A stretch of 64,000 bases of DNA from Ktedonobacteria bacterium brp13 (lineage in GTDB: Bacteria > Chloroflexota > Ktedonobacteria > Ktedonobacterales > Ktedonobacteraceae), in the NCBI GenBank assembly GCA_015099395.1, contig AP024096.1:6675485-6739484 (forward strand), given 5' to 3'. The notes under the pieces are model-generated. The model did not search any database. It worked only from the letters and a program-made list of their open reading frames with translations, and was not told the DNA's origin. Positions 61,349-64,000 of the stretch are shown here, in pieces (position 1 is the stretch's first letter; every line of letters starts with the position of its first letter). Made by a program: the position numbers and the translations under genes.

Positions 61349-62770
61349 ATGCACGATGCAGCACAACCCTTTCGTTATACGGCTCAACGTAGTTCCTACC
61401 TGACTTTAGTCATGACCTTTATCTTCCTGATCATCGTTGAAGGTGGTGGGACAGTATTGCTTACCGCTCTCTTTGTAGCGCTTTTCTGGCTCAAACTGAC
61501 ATTGCTGGTTGGGTTTACAGGCTTGTACTGCTGTATTTTTATGCTGCTGCTCTTTCCTTTATGGACAAAGCACCGTTTGACTGCCACGCATCTCCATCTG
61601 CACTATGGTCTTACTCTCAATGTATCGATAGTGTGCGACGAGATCAGTAATGTAGAAGTGGTGCTCAAAAGTTCATACAGACTACAGCCGTTGCGTGCCC
61701 GCTACATAGCGAACACGCAGCGTATTATCGCCTGTTTCTCTGATCAGGAACTGGTACTACTTACATTCAAGCAACCTGTTGTCCTCAAGACTGGCTGGCG
61801 GCTGAGGCCAACAAAAAGCATCCTGCTCAATGTTGATCAGCGCCGCGAATTTCTGGACGCTCTGCTTGCTACGATACCCGCCACTGTAGATGCAGCAGTG
61901 ACTGAGCAGCGCGCTGAGGTCGATGATGACTCAGGTTATGCTGATCTTCCCCTCTCTCAGCAGCTGGAAAATGTTGCGCTGGCTTCTTCCTCTCAGCCAG
62001 TACCTTCAGTGGCGACAGCACCTGTCGCCATTCGTATCGAGGGTTTGACGCGTCGCTTTGCCCAGGTTACAGCGGTCGATGCCTTAAATATGACTATTCG
62101 ACAGGGTGAGATCTATGGCTTCCTTGGCTCCAATGGCGCGGGTAAATCAACGACGATCAAGATGCTCGTTGGTCTGCTACAACCCGGCGCTGGTCATGCC
62201 TGGATTGCTGAGCATGATGTATGGGCTGAACCGCTCGCTGTGAAAAAGACGCTGGGATATGTGGCCGATCATGCCTTGCTGTACGAGCGCCTGACTGGTC
62301 GCGAGTTTCTGGATTTCCTGGCGCAGGTGCGTGGCCTACCAAAGACCATAGCAGACGAACAGATCGTCTCTCTGCTGACGTTGTTGGATTTGACTGAGCA
62401 CGCTGATCGTTTATGTGGTGCCTACTCGTTTGGTATGAAGCGCAAGTTATCGTTAGCGGGCGCGCTCTTACATAGACCTGCGATCCTGATCCTGGATGAG
62501 CCACTCAATGGTCTGGATCCACGGAGCGCTCGCCGCATCAAGGATCTCTTTCGCGAACTGGCGGCTCAGGGGACGAGCATCGTGCTCTCCACCCATGATC
62601 TAGCGATCGCCGAGACGGTCTGTCATCGCGTGGGCATCTTTCACAAAGGGCACCTGTTAGCGGAAGGGAGCTCCGCCGAACTGCGTCAACTGGCCGCTGC
62701 GCCAGATCTGGAGACCGTGTTCCTCAATCTGACCAGTGAGCAGGAGCAACCAGAGGAGGTCCTGTTATGA
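61349..62770 (+). CDS. Membrane-domain/ABC ATPase fusion
   Basis: The ATG at 61349 is chosen because AGGGAGG lies 8 nt upstream; it gives 473 residues. Residues 1-80 contain two hydrophobic segments and about 85-175 a soluble beta-rich domain, a layout like bacterial PH-like membrane proteins. A disordered linker leads to the ABC ATPase from about 225. Walker A is GSNGAGKST at 260-268, Walker B is ILILDEPL, and the H-loop is LSTHD. The signature reads YSFGMKRKLSL instead of LSGGQ. ATPases of this exporter group normally lack a membrane domain, so the fusion is odd. The permease overlaps by 4 nt (ATGA). Confidence 0.88.
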   Translation: MHDAAQPFRYTAQRSSYLTLVMTFIFLIIVEGGGTVLLTALFVALFWLKLTLLVGFTGLYCCIFMLLLFPLWTKHRLTATHLHLHYGLTLNVSIVCDEISNVEVVLKSSYRLQPLRARYIANTQRIIACFSDQELVLLTFKQPVVLKTGWRLRPTKSILLNVDQRREFLDALLATIPATVDAAVTEQRAEVDDDSGYADLPLSQQLENVALASSSQPVPSVATAPVAIRIEGLTRRFAQVTAVDALNMTIRQGEIYGFLGSNGAGKSTTIKMLVGLLQPGAGHAWIAEHDVWAEPLAVKKTLGYVADHALLYERLTGREFLDFLAQVRGLPKTIADEQIVSLLTLLDLTEHADRLCGAYSFGMKRKLSLAGALLHRPAILILDEPLNGLDPRSARRIKDLFRELAAQGTSIVLSTHDLAIAETVCHRVGIFHKGHLLAEGSSAELRQLAAAPDLETVFLNLTSEQEQPEEVLL

Positions 62771-64000
62771 GCAGTACGTATGGCGATGATATCCTGCTCA
62801 GACGGCCATTGGCGATTTGGTGGGCCCAACTACGCTCTTTGCGTAACATGAGCCGTTCTGGTAGTCGTCTGCGCGTTGGGTTCGGTATCTCACTGGTCTT
62901 CAGCCTCGTACTTGGCATCTGGTCGAGTTATCGTCTATATGCAGCCATCCAGCAGTGGCAGGCAAGCGGTCCTGCTGCGGTCACCAATGGACTCTGGCTA
63001 CTATGCCTGGGCGTCTGGGGTGGCATCTGTGTGCTTGCTAGCTTTGGTCTACAAAATGCACTGATAAGTGATGAAGCGCTGCTATTGTTTACGTTGCCTG
63101 TTACACCAGCAGAGCGTTTCAGAGCACTGTATGGCTCGTTTTTTCTCACCACCCTGTGGCTCCCGACGCTACTACAGGCAGTAGTGACCGGTTATGTATT
63201 GTTGTCAACGCTTGGCTGGCAGGCATTCTTATGGCTGGCTGTCCTCCAACTGGGCGTGGTTGTGCTGGTCGGTTGTACGCTGCTACTTACGCTACTGGTC
63301 GTGCGCTATCTTCTGCCAGCTGGACATGTCAGGCAGCGCTCTAGCATTGCTGGTATTGTTTGTGTTAGCGCACTGCTTGTGCTGGCATTCCGGAATACAT
63401 TCGCCAGAGACGGCGGAGTGCTACTGGCACAATGGTGCAGACCAGAGTTTGTGCTGGTGTTCCTGATACTGTTGTTTGTTTTGCTTGTCGGCCCAGGTGC
63501 CAGCATGTCTGGTAATCTTTATCAGGAGGCCCTCTTGCTCAGGCAGAGCCAGGATCGTGCGCGCAAAACTAACACGCTACCGGGAGTTGGTCTGCTCAGC
63601 ACCCTTATGAGTCGTAGACGCAGTCTTATTGGAGCACTCTTTGTCCGCTCGATTGTCAATCAGAGCCGAAACTGGTTGTTCTGGGGACGTCTCGTTGTTA
63701 CCTATAGCTTGCTGGCGCTCTTCCCACTGCTACATGCTGCTCTGCGCCAACACGGCTTTACTGATACAGTATTGATCGCCGGGTATGCGGCTTTGCTCGC
63801 TGTAGGACATATTATTGAGACTGCGCCAGGAGCGGTCAGCGGCGAAGCCAATCGTCTGGCGCTCTACCTGATTGCGCCGCTGGAGTTCGCGCAGATCCTA
63901 TGGGCCAAACTCGTCCTTTTTCTGCTGCCCACCCTGATCGAGGCGCTGGTGCTGGGACTTTTCTTATGCTGGTGGACTGGTCTGGATCTCAGCCAGGTCG
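62767..64000 (+). CDS. ABC transporter permease (3' end outside window)
   Basis: The frame starts with an ATG at 62767 inside the stop of the ATPase gene (ATGA overlap) and stays open to the end of the window: 411 residues without a stop. It begins MSSTYGDDILLRRPLAIWWA and contains at least eight hydrophobic segments, for example VFSLVLGIW, LLCLGVWGGICVLASFGL, VVTGYVLLSTLGW, AVLQLGVVVLVG, LVFLILLFVLLVGP and LVLFLLPTLIEALVLGLFLC. It is the membrane partner of the fusion ATPase. The substrate is unknown. About 100-150 residues more are expected. Confidence 0.88.
   Translation, partial: MSSTYGDDILLRRPLAIWWAQLRSLRNMSRSGSRLRVGFGISLVFSLVLGIWSSYRLYAAIQQWQASGPAAVTNGLWLLCLGVWGGICVLASFGLQNALISDEALLLFTLPVTPAERFRALYGSFFLTTLWLPTLLQAVVTGYVLLSTLGWQAFLWLAVLQLGVVVLVGCTLLLTLLVVRYLLPAGHVRQRSSIAGIVCVSALLVLAFRNTFARDGGVLLAQWCRPEFVLVFLILLFVLLVGPGASMSGNLYQEALLLRQSQDRARKTNTLPGVGLLSTLMSRRRSLIGALFVRSIVNQSRNWLFWGRLVVTYSLLALFPLLHAALRQHGFTDTVLIAGYAALLAVGHIIETAPGAVSGEANRLALYLIAPLEFAQILWAKLVLFLLPTLIEALVLGLFLCWWTGLDLSQV

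Overview
The window is ordinary chromosomal DNA of moderate GC from a bacterium that I place, by inference, in the Chloroflexota and most likely near the class Ktedonobacteria. The reasons are the mix of a complex I operon, ECF sigma/anti-sigma pairs, WD40 and Ser/Thr kinase proteins, GAF-type histidine kinases, T-box leaders on amino-acid genes, a DprE1/DprE2-type pair, and many Cys-ribbon membrane proteins unlike those of model organisms. No rRNA, tRNA, CRISPR array, prophage or intact transposase gene was seen.

Layout. 1-4.5 kb: the distal end of a complex I operon (nuoL partial, nuoM, nuoN). 4.6-6.4 kb: an ECF sigma factor with a zinc-finger membrane anti-sigma. 6.7-8.1 kb: an APH-fold phosphotransferase, then an intergenic pair of inverted hairpin repeats. 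8.4-10.6 kb: a DprE1-like oxidase and a DprE2-like reductase. 10.7-19.2 kb: a secreted Ig-like protein, RlmB, an orphan HicB-like protein, a low-complexity protein, MscL, ribokinase, adenine phosphoribosyltransferase, and a WD40/FemAB pair. 19.2-33.7 kb is an amino-acid block: argH-argG, hisG and carA-carB. Each of these three units is preceded by a sigma-A-like promoter and a T-box riboswitch. The specifier codons read CGC (Arg), CAC (His) and CGC (Arg). A second sigma/anti-sigma pair and a decayed GT39-type gene sit among them.

34-40 kb holds uncharacterised membrane proteins, a YafY-type regulator whose C-terminus has been replaced by foreign-looking DNA next to a 23-bp inverted repeat, a transglutaminase-like protein and a VOC-DinB fusion. 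40-52 kb returns to central metabolism: PEP carboxylase, a divergent APC amino-acid permease, a Ser/Thr kinase and the glutamate synthase large subunit. 52-57 kb has a DHA2-type exporter, an amidohydrolase remnant, a Cys/His protein, a J-domain zinc-ribbon membrane protein and a zinc-ribbon membrane protein. 57.6-64 kb has a two-GAF histidine kinase, a single-domain response regulator, a MerR regulator, an unusual membrane-domain/ABC-ATPase fusion and its permease, which runs off the end.

How the parts work together. PEP carboxylase (oxaloacetate), glutamate synthase, carbamoyl-phosphate synthase, ArgG/ArgH and HisG form a nitrogen and amino-acid supply theme. Arginine control is at the level of tRNA-Arg charging for both carAB and argHG. 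A near-identical palindrome (TGTGC...GCACA) lies about 75 bp upstream of the predicted transcription starts of argHG and of the APC permease, which suggests a second, protein-based layer of control. Functional names rest on motifs read by eye; no database search was possible.
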